This document shows, in pieces, positions 26,083 to 35,693 of a stretch of 64,000 bases of DNA. The stretch comes from Campylobacterales bacterium (lineage in GTDB: Bacteria; Campylobacterota; Campylobacteria; Campylobacterales; Sulfurimonadaceae). Numbering within the stretch: the stretch's first letter is position 1; every line of letters starts with the position of its first letter. The stretch covers positions 62,001 to 126,000 of the forward strand of contig JAPLGP010000018.1 of NCBI GenBank assembly GCA_026390075.1, written 5' to 3'. Below the pieces are notes generated by a model. The model was not told the DNA's origin and did not search any database. It saw nothing but the letters and a program-made list of their open reading frames with translations. The translations under genes and the position numbers were made by a program.

Positions 26083-26906
26083 TATAATTCCATCACATTA
26101 TCAAAGGACTCAAATAAAAATTCATTTGAACCATAGGCTTGAGAATCTATCATGCTCTCATCAAAAAGCAGTGTAACGACAAAAGTGACAAACCCATCTT
26201 CTACCACATAATCCACACCGCCGCCCAATCTTTCACATAATTCACGAACAATACTAAGCCCGATGCCTAGTCCATGTTCTCCCTTCATATCTTTTGCAAA
26301 ACGCGTAAATACTTCTGGCTTATAATCGACCTTTGGTCCTTGCCCTTGATTTTTTACTGCTATACGCAACACTGAGTTATTCGTATCTAAAGTTATATCT
26401 ATCACACCATTTTCAATGCCGTATTGGCATCCATTAGCGATAAGATTTTTAACTATCATATAAATCTTTTTTGGATCAGATACAACTTTTTGTTTTATTG
26501 TACTTGTTACATTTATTTGAATATTTTTTTCTTTAATCACATACTTTAAACTCTCACACACTTCATCAATAATCTCTTTAGGCTGAAATAAAGCGTAAGT
26601 TATATCAACCGTTCCACTCTCTATTTCAGCAGCCATAACTAAGTTTTGAATTCTAAAATCAAGATTGAGAGCTTCATAATGAACTAAATCAAAAATTTTC
26701 TTATTTTGCTCACCCTCCTCAATTTTCAGATGTGGAATCATGCCTAAAAGAACAGTCATAGGATTATTTAATTCATTTGCAACAAGGGATAAAAATCTTG
26801 ATTTTGCTTTTTCACTTTCAATGAGTTTCTTATTTAGCTCTAAAATCTTTTTACTTAAAAAAGCTAACTCGTCTTGAACGCTCTCTTTATTTGATATATC
26901 TTTCAA
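26082..26906 (-). CDS. Degenerate histidine-kinase-like protein lacking the phospho-acceptor His
   Basis: 274 residues, soluble. A coiled coil (about 8-40) leads into a HisKA-like helix pair, but where the H-box should read SHELRTP it reads ANELNNP, so the acceptor His is Asn. In the HATPase domain the N-box (NLIANGCQYG) and G2 box (GLGIGLSIV) are intact, but the adenine-contacting Asp of DxGxG is Asn (KNQGQGP). Autophosphorylation looks impossible; a scaffold, allosteric or nucleotide-sensing role in the chemotaxis operon is inferred. It lies between the PAS/MCP-like gene (3-base gap) and cheD. Confidence 0.85.
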   Translation of the reverse strand: MKDISNKESVQDELAFLSKKILELNKKLIESEKAKSRFLSLVANELNNPMTVLLGMIPHLKIEEGEQNKKIFDLVHYEALNLDFRIQNLVMAAEIESGTVDITYALFQPKEIIDEVCESLKYVIKEKNIQINVTSTIKQKVVSDPKKIYMIVKNLIANGCQYGIENGVIDITLDTNNSVLRIAVKNQGQGPKVDYKPEVFTRFAKDMKGEHGLGIGLSIVRELCERLGGGVDYVVEDGFVTFVVTLLFDESMIDSQAYGSNEFLFESFDNVMEL

Positions 26907-26909
26907 AAT

Positions 26910-28274
26910 TCAACCTTCAATATTTTTCATATTTGACATATCATCTTCTAACTTATTTAACATTCTATCCATCTCTTTTGATTCATTTATCAACATATTA
27001 TTTTCTCTAAAAAAACTTTCACCCATTTTTTTCATGACTGAAATTTCTTCTGTCGTATTGGCAATTAAAGATTTTAATTGTGAAAATATTTCACCAAATC
27101 CTGATGAAGCATCATTACTTCTAGCAGATTCAATAACTCCATACACCTGAATATAGCCTAAATACATAATTTGTTGTTCCAACTCTTCAAGATGAATAAG
27201 ACTTTTTTGAATGGATGTATCCATGCTCAAAGTTAACTCAGTTAATTTTTTATTGTATAAATGGACAAGTTCAAAGAGAACATAAACACTATTATTTAAC
27301 GCACCATTCGTATCTTCAAACAACTCTTTTACAAAATAAGTTACCATCTCCATTTGTAAACTTATGGATGAAACCAAAAATATACTCTCATTTAAGGAAT
27401 ACGATAAAGATTCAGAGAGTGCATGAATTTGCCCAATAAGAATATCATTCTCTTTTGCATTTGTTCTAATATCACTCGCCAATACACCAAATGTTTCTCC
27501 ATTTGTATCAATCTTATACGATGCAACGGAAGCATTCAGCGATAAAAATACAATACTTCTCGCAAGAGAACTTAAAACAGAAGCTTTCTCTTCAAACAAT
27601 GATTTAACCCTGTAAAACAAATCAATTTTTTCAAACCATTTATCGTATCGTTCCAATAATATTTTACTAGAACAATACAGTGATGTAATTTTTAGTTCAT
27701 GTTTTGGTGCCAAACAAATAGAATCAACATCTGAATTATTTTCCAAAAGTAGTTTTTTTCGCTCTAATAACTCAGCTAATAAAACTTCATTCATAAAATG
27801 ATCATAATCACGATAACCAAAACTACTTAAAGCTTCCAAAAGTAATTTCTCACTCGCATCCATGTCTGTATTTACTTCAGCCATCAATAATTTAGAATAG
27901 AGTTCTTTAACTAAAGAAAAAACTTCTGTACTAGGCTTTATTCGTATAGAGATATATTGCTCTTTTAAAGGAAATACTACAGCAAAAACCCAATAGTATT
28001 CACCTTGTTTTGTCCTATTTTTCACATAAGCAGCAACTGGCTTATTTGCTTTTAAATGATCCCATAATATTTTAAAAACAACTTTTGGCATATCTGGATG
28101 ACGAATAATATTGTGAGGTTGCAAAAGAATCTCATCTCTTGAATAGCCACTTATGCGTACAAATGTATCATTTCCTGAAACGATTGTACTGTCCTTCTTG
28201 GTAATTGAAAAGAATAATTCGTGCAAATCAAAATTTGCCTCTTTTGATGCAATAAAATGTTCGCTATTTTTCAC
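26910..28274 (-). CDS. Soluble Aer-like PAS protein with divergent MCP-type hairpin segments
   Basis: 454 residues, no membrane segment. The N-terminal PAS (about 18-125) is of the Aer type (IIRHPDMPKVVF, AAYVKNRTKQGEYYWVFA). The rest is helical. Two stretches look like worn copies of the receptor signalling tip: FLSLNASVASYK...FGVLASDIRTNAKEN (about 270-305) and YGVIESARSNDASSGFGEIFSQLKSL (about 385-412), compare [31 protein letters not shown] in the true MCP nearby. It may join the receptor/CheA array or act as a redox-sensing adaptor; function is unknown. Confidence 0.75.
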   Translation of the reverse strand: MKNSEHFIASKEANFDLHELFFSITKKDSTIVSGNDTFVRISGYSRDEILLQPHNIIRHPDMPKVVFKILWDHLKANKPVAAYVKNRTKQGEYYWVFAVVFPLKEQYISIRIKPSTEVFSLVKELYSKLLMAEVNTDMDASEKLLLEALSSFGYRDYDHFMNEVLLAELLERKKLLLENNSDVDSICLAPKHELKITSLYCSSKILLERYDKWFEKIDLFYRVKSLFEEKASVLSSLARSIVFLSLNASVASYKIDTNGETFGVLASDIRTNAKENDILIGQIHALSESLSYSLNESIFLVSSISLQMEMVTYFVKELFEDTNGALNNSVYVLFELVHLYNKKLTELTLSMDTSIQKSLIHLEELEQQIMYLGYIQVYGVIESARSNDASSGFGEIFSQLKSLIANTTEEISVMKKMGESFFRENNMLINESKEMDRMLNKLEDDMSNMKNIEG

Positions 28275-28283
28275 TTATTTCCC

Positions 28284-29108
28284 TTATATTTTTTGATAAA
28301 TTGAAGAACCTAAAAGTTTAAGGGTCTCTTTATGCGTTGTTAAAGATTCTGAACTTCCTAAAAATAGGGGAGCACCTTTTGGCAATACTCTTGTATATTT
28401 TTCTATGAGTTCATGTCTATTGACATCATCAAAATAAATCATAACATTCCGGCAAAAAATCATATCAAACTTATTTTTGAAAAAAAATGGGTCTGTAATG
28501 AGATTATACAAACGAAATACGACTTTTTGTTTGAGAAATGGTCGTATTTGGTATCGCAAAACACTATCTACTTGTACTTTATCAAAAGATTTCATAACCA
28601 TTTCTTTTGGCAATAGTTCTACTTGTTTAGACTCATAATGTCCTGCAATTGCTTTTGAGAGAACTTTAGATGAAATATCTGTTGCCAAAATTTTTATATC
28701 CCAACTCTGAAAATCAGGTAAATGATGCTGTAAAAACATCAAAATAGTATAGGGTTCTTCACCACTTGAACACCCTGCTGACCAAATTCTAATTTTTTTA
28801 TCTTTTTTAGATGCAATGAGCGCTGGTAAATATCCCTCTAACCATATCCACTGAGCTGATTCACGAAAAAATGATGTAACATTGGTCGATATTGCGCTTA
28901 CAAAAAATGTAAGTTCTTCACCGCTTATATCACTAATTAAATAATCATAGTAATCTCTAAATGAGTTCAAACTGAGTTGATTCAATCGTTTATTGAGACG
29001 ACCCTTGACTAAAGTACTTTTTTGCTCAGAGAGAGAAATACCGACTTTTTTATAAATATAATTACGAAAAAGTGTAAACTCTTCTGGTTTAAGTTCAATC
29101 TCAAACAT
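28284..29108 (-). CDS. cheR: Chemotaxis protein-glutamate O-methyltransferase
   Basis: About 274 residues from the ATG at 29108 (MFEIELKPEEFTLFRNY), which overlaps the cheA stop by 8 bases; an ATG at 29138 would add 10 residues. SAM-binding IRIWSAGCSSGEEPYT and the CRNVMIYFD motif are intact. It methylates receptor glutamates with SAM, opposing CheB. Confidence 0.95.
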   Translation of the reverse strand: MFEIELKPEEFTLFRNYIYKKVGISLSEQKSTLVKGRLNKRLNQLSLNSFRDYYDYLISDISGEELTFFVSAISTNVTSFFRESAQWIWLEGYLPALIASKKDKKIRIWSAGCSSGEEPYTILMFLQHHLPDFQSWDIKILATDISSKVLSKAIAGHYESKQVELLPKEMVMKSFDKVQVDSVLRYQIRPFLKQKVVFRLYNLITDPFFFKNKFDMIFCRNVMIYFDDVNRHELIEKYTRVLPKGAPLFLGSSESLTTHKETLKLLGSSIYQKI

Positions 29109-31221
29109 GAGTAACTTCAGTGATAGGTCGCAACTCATCTACATTTAAAATAAGTGCAATATCGCCATTGCCAAGTATCGCTCCACCCGATATCTCTTTG
29201 AGTTTCACGAGTGCTTTTCCTAATGTTTTTATAACAACTTGCTGACGACCCACAAGCTCATCTACCATAATTGCTATGCGCCCTGCTCCTGTTTCTACGC
29301 ATACTAAAATGCCTTCCCAAGGTTCAATGCGTTTTGCATTCAAGTTAAATACATCACTTAATCTCACAACAGGAATATATTGTCCTCTGAGGCTTACAAA
29401 TTCACCTTTTTCTTTGAGAACATGTACTATCTCTTGTTGGGGACGAAACGATTCAACAACACTCAGAGTAGGAATAATATAAATTTCATCACCACAGCGC
29501 ACTAACATACCATCAATAATAGCGAGTGTCAAAGGAAGAATGATAGAAAATGTAGTTCCCTTACCCTCTGTTGAATCAATCTCTATTTTTCCACGAAGTT
29601 TTTCTATGGATGTTTTTACAACATCTAAACCAACTCCACGCCCTGAAAGGTCACTAATTGTATCTGCTGTTGAAAATCCAGGTTGCATAAGAAGAGCAAA
29701 TATTTGAGAATCACTAAGATTTTCATCTCCAGTAATCACACCTTTTTCAATCGCTTTTCTTAACACTTTCTCTTTGTTAATTCCTCTGCCATCATCACTC
29801 GCACTGATCACAATACTTCCGCTTTTATGAAAAGCTTTGAGTGTCACTGTTCCAGCTACATTTTTACCAGCTTGGAGTCGTTCATCTGCATCTGCTTCTA
29901 ACCCATGGTCTATGGCATTACGCATGATATGTATAAGCGGGTCTGAGAGACTGTCAATCATAGTTTTATCTATTTCTGTATCTTCACCTTGTAAAATAAG
30001 ATGTACTTCTTTTCCTGTTTTTTTAGAAGTATCTCGCACAACTCTTTGCATTTTTTCAAATGTATCTTTAATCGCAACCATTCGCAAACTCATAACACGG
30101 TCTTGAATTTTTTTTGTAATTTTTGAAAGCGTCTCTATTGTACGAGAAATAGACTCATCTTCAATCAAATTAATTTTTTCATTCTGTGCAATAAAATTTT
30201 GTGCAATAACCAACTCTCCAATAGAATCAAACAACTCATCAAGTTTAAATGTATCAATACGAATCGTTGATTTTTGGCTCACAACACTTGCCACTGCTTT
30301 ATTTGTTACTATATTTGGAATGTTAGAAAGTATAGGAGTTGCCGCAGATGCCACATGCCCCAAAGAAGCTACTGGAAGTACAGAAACTACATTTTTTTCA
30401 CTCTCTTTTGGTTTGATTAAAGTGATTTTATACTCATTATCAAATAAAAATTGAAAAAACTCTTCTACTTCATCATAAGAGAGCGGTGTCAATATCACTA
30501 TAGAAACCTGACTTATCCCACTTTCATCACTCTTAAATTTATCAATAGTATCAATACTTTGCATATTGAAAAAGCTCTCTATTGATTTTGCCATTTCACC
30601 CAAATTTTTTAAAAACAGAAGATGATCAAATCCGCGTTTATAGCAATCCACATCAAGCATCAAATCAATTTTATATAAATTGAATCCCTCTGTTTGTACA
30701 GCCTGATACTCTTGGATACTTTTTTCTACTCCATTTTCAACTTGCTCATCACAACTAAAACCAAACTCAGATGCTAAATCATTCAATGGACTTACATTTT
30801 TTAACTCTTCTACAAAAGGTATATTTTTATTTTTTTTGATTGCAAGTAAAATTTTTATTTTTTCCAAACAATCAAGATAACTCTCAGGTAATGTGTCAAT
30901 AGCGTCTAACTCACATGTCATAATTTCTTTAATAACATCCACACTCGCAACAAAAAGCTCTAAATTATGCTCTTCGATACTCTCTTTAGTACTTCTATAA
31001 TAGTCCAATACATCTTCAAAATGGTGAACAAACTCGCCTAAACGAGTAAACCCAAAGGCATTCGCATTTCCTTTTAAAGTATGAACTCCACGAAAAATTT
31101 CATTTAAGAGATTAAAATCACAAGAATTTTCTTCAAAGTGAATAATATCTATATCTAATTTTTCAATTATCTCTCCAGCTTCTTCTATGAAAATAGCTTT
31201 TACTTGCTCTTGCTTAGTCAT
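29101..31221 (-). CDS. cheA: Chemotaxis histidine kinase
   Basis: About 706 residues from the ATG at 31221 (MTKQEQVKAIFIEEAGEI), overlapping the STAS gene by 8 bases. Hpt/P1 domain with the phospho-acceptor His in GVHTLKGNANAFG (about residue 48); a linker region with a possible P2-like domain; dimerisation P3 (about 320-390); HATPase P4 with NAIDHGLE, DDGRGI and GRGVGLDVVK; CheW-like P5 at the C-terminus. It controls the motor through CheY in response to receptor arrays. Confidence 0.95.
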   Translation of the reverse strand: MTKQEQVKAIFIEEAGEIIEKLDIDIIHFEENSCDFNLLNEIFRGVHTLKGNANAFGFTRLGEFVHHFEDVLDYYRSTKESIEEHNLELFVASVDVIKEIMTCELDAIDTLPESYLDCLEKIKILLAIKKNKNIPFVEELKNVSPLNDLASEFGFSCDEQVENGVEKSIQEYQAVQTEGFNLYKIDLMLDVDCYKRGFDHLLFLKNLGEMAKSIESFFNMQSIDTIDKFKSDESGISQVSIVILTPLSYDEVEEFFQFLFDNEYKITLIKPKESEKNVVSVLPVASLGHVASAATPILSNIPNIVTNKAVASVVSQKSTIRIDTFKLDELFDSIGELVIAQNFIAQNEKINLIEDESISRTIETLSKITKKIQDRVMSLRMVAIKDTFEKMQRVVRDTSKKTGKEVHLILQGEDTEIDKTMIDSLSDPLIHIMRNAIDHGLEADADERLQAGKNVAGTVTLKAFHKSGSIVISASDDGRGINKEKVLRKAIEKGVITGDENLSDSQIFALLMQPGFSTADTISDLSGRGVGLDVVKTSIEKLRGKIEIDSTEGKGTTFSIILPLTLAIIDGMLVRCGDEIYIIPTLSVVESFRPQQEIVHVLKEKGEFVSLRGQYIPVVRLSDVFNLNAKRIEPWEGILVCVETGAGRIAIMVDELVGRQQVVIKTLGKALVKLKEISGGAILGNGDIALILNVDELRPITEVTHV

Positions 31222-31477
31222 GACATATCCAATGAATTTTTCCATATACTGGTGAGATGGTCATCCCTTTTTCTAAAAAATGAATTTGCAACTCAGGTTT
31301 AGTTCTCTTCAAACTTGCTAGTATAGAAATAAAAGCACTGCATTTGAGTGAGCTTGTCTCTTCTACTTCAATTACCTCAATATAATCCATTCTAGGACGA
31401 ATAAACTCTTCAAACTCTCTAATCTCGTCCATAGACATATCTGTATCTAGGGTAAGAACATCGCCATTAAATTCCAT
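31214..31477 (-). CDS. Small STAS-domain-like protein
   Basis: 87 residues. The pattern beta-strand (VLTLDTDMS), EVEETSSLKCSAFISILASL (the usual STAS DSSGL loop reads ETSSLK) and a C-terminal strand-helix suggest a STAS domain like those encoded beside cheA in environmental chemotaxis operons. It starts one base before the MCP gene ends and overlaps cheA by 8 bases. It may bind a phosphorylated partner or nucleotide; unproven. Confidence 0.65.
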   Translation of the reverse strand: MEFNGDVLTLDTDMSMDEIREFEEFIRPRMDYIEVIEVEETSSLKCSAFISILASLKRTKPELQIHFLEKGMTISPVYGKIHWICHD

Positions 31478-33121
31478 CTAAAATTCTTTTAAATCGTCTT
31501 CATGCAAAGGAAAAATTTCTTCTGCCTTGTTGGTTGAAGAGCTACTTTTAGAGATTTGAACTTTTCTTTGTGGCATGTGGGATGTTTTCATTTCCACATG
31601 CTGAGGAGATTTCTTTTTTTGTACAGATACAGAAGCATCTGACTCCATACCAACCATTTTTGCTAGTATTTGTACAGTTTCCATCATCGATGTTGCTTGT
31701 GCATTTAGCTCTTCTGCAGCGGCAGCTGCTTCTTCTGAATTTGCAGCAACTTGTTGTGTCACTTGATCCACTTGTCCCATGGCTTGGTTGATTTGAGACA
31801 TACCTTCGCTTTGTTCTTTTCCTGCGATAGAAATTTCTCCTATCAAGTCAGATACTTTTTTAGATTGCTCTACTATCTCTTGAAAAGATGTATGTGTGGC
31901 ATGTGCAATTTCATTTCCTTGTTTAATTTGCCCTACAACTTCTTCGATAATAACAGAAGTCTCTTTTGCTGCTGAAGCTGCTCTTTGTGCAAGATTACGA
32001 ACTTCATCTGCGACAACGGCAAAGCCTAGTCCATGTTCACCAGCCCGTGCAGCTTCTACTGCTGCATTGAGTGCAAGAAGATTTGTTTGAAATGCAATTT
32101 GGTCTATTGTTTTAATAATTCCAGAGATTTTTGCAGCGGATTCAGTAATAGCGTGCATAGAGTGGGAGAGTTGTTCCCCTTTTTGATACCCTGCTTTTGC
32201 AGAATCATTTGCATTTTTTGCCAAAATATCCGCTTGTCTTGCGTTATCTGTGTTTTGCGTATTGATAGCTGTACTCTCTTCTAAGGTTGCACTTACTTCT
32301 TCAACGCTTGCAGCTTGTTCACTCGCACCCTGAGCCAAAGAGGAAGATGAAGAAGCTACTTGATCACTCGCCGATGTAATTTGCATCGCACCATCACGGA
32401 TAGATGTTACACTTTGTTTGATTGAACGCGTAATTGAGCGGATTATCAATATGGACAACAAAATTGAGAGAGCAAATGCAATCGATACAACCATAATAGT
32501 CAATTGAACAGCACTTTTTGAATCTTCTTGTGCTGTTTTGACCGTTACATTTGCAGCAGCAACATTAATATCAGAAATTTTAATTATCCCATTCAGTGCA
32601 GCAGTACGAAGATCACGACTCGCTTCAGTAAATGTCTTCATCTGTGTGAAATAACCATTTATTTTTTCTGGATCCGTATTGTATGAAAGTGGTTCAAGCG
32701 TATTGGCTTGAAATTTCAGACTTAAATCTTTCCATTTGCCAAATATTTCTTCATACTTCTTCCATTCCATTGCCTCTTCAGGAGTTTGTGGAAGTGAAGC
32801 ATAAATTTTAAGCCCTTTTTCATAACGCTCAAATCCTTTTGCAATTTTATCAATAGCATCTTGTATTTTACTACTAAGTCCTTCATCCCCTTGAAGACCA
32901 CGAACACGGTTTTGTTGAATTGCTACGAGATTAATTCCCACGCGCATCTCCATGATACCAACAATGGATGGAAGTTTAACCATACCAACATCCGCAATAC
33001 TACGCTCCCATTTTTGCGTTGTGTTAAATCCCATATATCCTAAGATAGCCAGAGAAAACATCATAACCCCAGTTAATAAAATCAACTTACTTTGTAAAAC
33101 CATATTTTCTAACCAATTCAT
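31478..33121 (-). CDS. Methyl-accepting chemotaxis protein with four-helix-bundle sensor
   Basis: 547 residues. Membrane segment (about 10-30), periplasmic 4HB-type sensor (about 35-190), second membrane segment (about 195-220), a short HAMP-like link and a signalling domain whose tip is [26 protein letters not shown]...[14 protein letters not shown]. Ala/Glu-rich methylation helices flank it. A variable ~50-residue linker follows the helical bundle and contains an inverted pair of the CCACATGC word (31571-31602). The extreme end [10 protein letters not shown] could be a CheR/CheB tether, though it lacks the usual Trp. Confidence 0.94.
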   Translation of the reverse strand: MNWLENMVLQSKLILLTGVMMFSLAILGYMGFNTTQKWERSIADVGMVKLPSIVGIMEMRVGINLVAIQQNRVRGLQGDEGLSSKIQDAIDKIAKGFERYEKGLKIYASLPQTPEEAMEWKKYEEIFGKWKDLSLKFQANTLEPLSYNTDPEKINGYFTQMKTFTEASRDLRTAALNGIIKISDINVAAANVTVKTAQEDSKSAVQLTIMVVSIAFALSILLSILIIRSITRSIKQSVTSIRDGAMQITSASDQVASSSSSLAQGASEQAASVEEVSATLEESTAINTQNTDNARQADILAKNANDSAKAGYQKGEQLSHSMHAITESAAKISGIIKTIDQIAFQTNLLALNAAVEAARAGEHGLGFAVVADEVRNLAQRAASAAKETSVIIEEVVGQIKQGNEIAHATHTSFQEIVEQSKKVSDLIGEISIAGKEQSEGMSQINQAMGQVDQVTQQVAANSEEAAAAAEELNAQATSMMETVQILAKMVGMESDASVSVQKKKSPQHVEMKTSHMPQRKVQISKSSSSTNKAEEIFPLHEDDLKEF

Positions 33122-33123
33122 TT

Positions 33124-33621
33124 TTATAATCCTTCTGTTATTTGTTTTTGTTGTATCTGTTCGATACTCAGTAACTCATCCGCTTCAAAAAGCTTCAGAA
33201 CATCTAAAATCATAACGACTTGATTTTCAATTTGAGCGACACAGCTGATAAAATCTGTATCTATGTTATTTCCAAATTTTGGTGGTTCACTCAAATTTGA
33301 TGAATCAATGGAAGAAACCTCTTCTACTCTATCAACAATAGATCCGATACTGACCTTTTCCACCTCAACAATAATGATGGTCGTGTTCATATCTGCTTCT
33401 CTATGTTCCATGTTAAAACGCAGTCTCGTATCCACAACAGGTATGATAGAACCTCGTAAGTTGATTACCCCTCGCATGTAAGAAGGAATTTTTGGAACAT
33501 TTGTTATTTTCATCATGGCAATAATCTCTTTGATTTTATCAATTGCTATGCCATATTGTTCATTCCCTAAATAAAAAGTAAGATATCGCTCTCTTTTTGT
33601 CTGAAGTGTGTTTTGATTCAT
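33124..33621 (-). CDS. cheW: Chemotaxis coupling protein
   Basis: 165 residues with the CheW fold: [46 protein letters not shown] and a long C-terminal [12 protein letters not shown] segment. It links the receptor tip to the CheA P5 domain. It is separated from the MCP gene by 2 bases and from cheY by 2 bases. Confidence 0.95.
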   Translation of the reverse strand: MNQNTLQTKRERYLTFYLGNEQYGIAIDKIKEIIAMMKITNVPKIPSYMRGVINLRGSIIPVVDTRLRFNMEHREADMNTTIIIVEVEKVSIGSIVDRVEEVSSIDSSNLSEPPKFGNNIDTDFISCVAQIENQVVMILDVLKLFEADELLSIEQIQQKQITEGL

Positions 33622-33623
33622 TC

Positions 33624-34010
33624 TTAAACCCCCAATATCATTTTAAGTGATTTCACAAGTTTGTCGTCACTAAATGGTTTTACCATCCACCCTGTAACTC
33701 CAATCTCTTTACCAAGCATCTTCAAATCGTTAGAACTCTCCGTTGTTAAAATAATAAGCGGCTTATTTTTGTACCTATCATCCGCTTTAATTGCACGAGC
33801 TAAATCTAAACCATTTAACTGTGGCATATTTACATCGCTTATCAACAAATCATAATTTTCACTTCCACTTTGCAAGGCACCTAATAAATCCATTGGATTG
33901 AGATACGATTTAAACTCAATAGTTCCTGAGTTAATCATCTCTTCCAAAGCCAACTCTGCTGTTGCGATTACTGCTCTTGAATCATCTACTATAATTACTC
34001 TTTTTGCCAT
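33624..34010 (-). CDS. cheY: CheY-like response regulator
   Basis: 128 residues, receiver only. Acidic pair VDDSRAV, acceptor Asp in DLLISDVNMPQLNG, Thr in ILTTESS, Lys in WMVKPFS. Likely the diffusible output of the CheA at 29101. A palindromic element (34032-34144) lies directly upstream. Confidence 0.92.
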   Translation of the reverse strand: MAKRVIIVDDSRAVIATAELALEEMINSGTIEFKSYLNPMDLLGALQSGSENYDLLISDVNMPQLNGLDLARAIKADDRYKNKPLIILTTESSNDLKMLGKEIGVTGWMVKPFSDDKLVKSLKMILGV

Positions 34011-34031
34011 TTTGTTTTTCCTTTGTTTTAT

Positions 34032-34144
34032 TAGATTTCTTGCATAACCAAAGATCCTGAATCAAGTTCAGGATGACGAAAGTTTATATGTTCCGTTTTC
34101 CAAACTTCATATACTCCGTCATTCCGAACTTGATTCGGAATCTA
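34032..34144. repeat. Nested palindromic intergenic element, CCTGAATCAAGTTCAGGATGA type
   Basis: Starts with TAGATTTCTTGCATAA, the same end as the elements at 24427 and 44334. Its core differs: AGATCCTGAATCAAGTTCAG...GATGACG pairs with CGTCATTCCGAACTTG...GAATCTA. It fills the 136-base gap between cheY and the upstream response-regulator gene and would form a long hairpin in the operon mRNA. A common dispersed repeat type, as far as I recall. Confidence 0.8.
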
Positions 34145-34146
34145 TT

Positions 34147-35577
34147 TTAAAAAAATTCCATATCATTTTCATCATCAGCATCTACATGCTTATCATCAAT
34201 AATCGCCTCTATTTGCATACACGAACTAAAAAATGAACTATCTACATAATGAATATCCGCCGTATCTTGTAAAATAAATATATGCTCTCTCCACGATGTA
34301 AGGTCTTTGCCTAAATGTTCGAGTAACATAATGAGCATTTTTATTTTCTCACTATCCTCACTTACAACCTTTGCACTCTCTTTCATAAAAACACTCAAAG
34401 AAGTGAGTGCATACGCAAGGGCTGTAAATTCAAAAAGATTGTTAATCGCTCGTACATAAACATTTAACACAGAATCTGCAAAATAGACAAAATTCTCTTC
34501 TGTGGGATTTTTCTCAATTGCACCGAGTGTTCCCTCCCACTCTTCATCTATACTCGTTAAATCAAGAATTTCTTCAAGAACATCTCCACCGAGTTCACTT
34601 ACATAGTCTGCTGCACTTGTTTTATTTACAAAGCTTTGATGTAAAAGTTCTCTCTCATTTGACTGAATGACTCTTATCTCTTTAACCTCTTTCACACTCT
34701 CTTGTATTTCTTCTTGAATACTTTGGCATGTGGATTCAACTTTTGTAGTTGTGAGAAGAATTTTTTCAATGTACTTTGGTATTTCTTTTGCAATAACTTT
34801 TATCTCTTGAGGTTTACTCAACCTCACACAAACTATATTTTCTTGAAGAATAAATTCAGTTCCAAACTCTTTAAGCATCTCTGATACTTTTTGCTCTAAA
34901 GTAATCACTCTATCAAATTTCATTGTTATGTAAAACTCTTCATAGCTCTCTTCTATGATAATGCTCATAGTTTCACCATTTTTATTTCCTTGGCTCATAA
35001 GCATATAAAAAACTTCAACAGCTCTATCAAATTTATTGGATGCTACGATTGATTTACCATTGTATTGGTCAAAAAGCCACATGCCGAAGTCCATCATAGA
35101 TTCTGCGTTGAGAATATCAAAGATAGTTTTGAAAGAGCGAATATCAGAATTAAAAGGATTAAGTGCTATTTTTGTTGAGAGGATATTTTTTTTACCCAAG
35201 GTTACACGAAGTGATGCAGCAATGCTTTGAAGTTTATAACGAATCAACTCTCTGTCAACTGGTTTGTGAATATAAATATCCACTCCTATTAAACTCATAT
35301 TATCTTCTACTCGAGAGTCAATTACCGCTGTTACCGCAATAATAACAACATCTGGATACTGCTCTTTTATAATTTTCGATGCCTCAAAACCATCCATTTT
35401 TGGCATCATTATGTCCATTAAAATAATATGTGGCTGCCAAGTTTGAGTGATTTCAATCGCTTCAAGTCCATCCACCGCATCTCTTATTTCAAAACCTTCT
35501 AATTTTCTGCATATAGCTCGTAAAACTAAACGATTGTCCTCTGAATCATCAGCGATAAGAAGTTTTAATTTATCCAT
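34147..35577 (-). CDS. Response regulator with an uncharacterised ~350-residue output region
   Basis: 476 residues. Receiver (about 4-120; acidic IADDSEDN, acceptor Asp in IILMDIMMPKMDG, IHKP near the end). The rest has no recognised enzymatic or DNA-binding motif; it is mixed alpha/beta, then an acidic helical region (about 280-476), ending DADDENDMEFF. It heads the chemotaxis operon and is therefore a candidate phosphorylation target of CheA. It holds two copies of the core word (35077-35085 read as GMW, 34725-34733 read as STCQ). Confidence 0.8.
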   Translation of the reverse strand: MDKLKLLIADDSEDNRLVLRAICRKLEGFEIRDAVDGLEAIEITQTWQPHIILMDIMMPKMDGFEASKIIKEQYPDVVIIAVTAVIDSRVEDNMSLIGVDIYIHKPVDRELIRYKLQSIAASLRVTLGKKNILSTKIALNPFNSDIRSFKTIFDILNAESMMDFGMWLFDQYNGKSIVASNKFDRAVEVFYMLMSQGNKNGETMSIIIEESYEEFYITMKFDRVITLEQKVSEMLKEFGTEFILQENIVCVRLSKPQEIKVIAKEIPKYIEKILLTTTKVESTCQSIQEEIQESVKEVKEIRVIQSNERELLHQSFVNKTSAADYVSELGGDVLEEILDLTSIDEEWEGTLGAIEKNPTEENFVYFADSVLNVYVRAINNLFEFTALAYALTSLSVFMKESAKVVSEDSEKIKMLIMLLEHLGKDLTSWREHIFILQDTADIHYVDSSFFSSCMQIEAIIDDKHVDADDENDMEFF

Positions 35578-35693
35578 TTGTTACTCTTTTATAAAATTGA
35601 TTTACGACATTAAATCAAACAAGAATGCAAAAAGAATGCAGATTTTACTAATTTTGGTAAAATGAGTGTAAGAGTTTTTCTAAGAGGATATTT

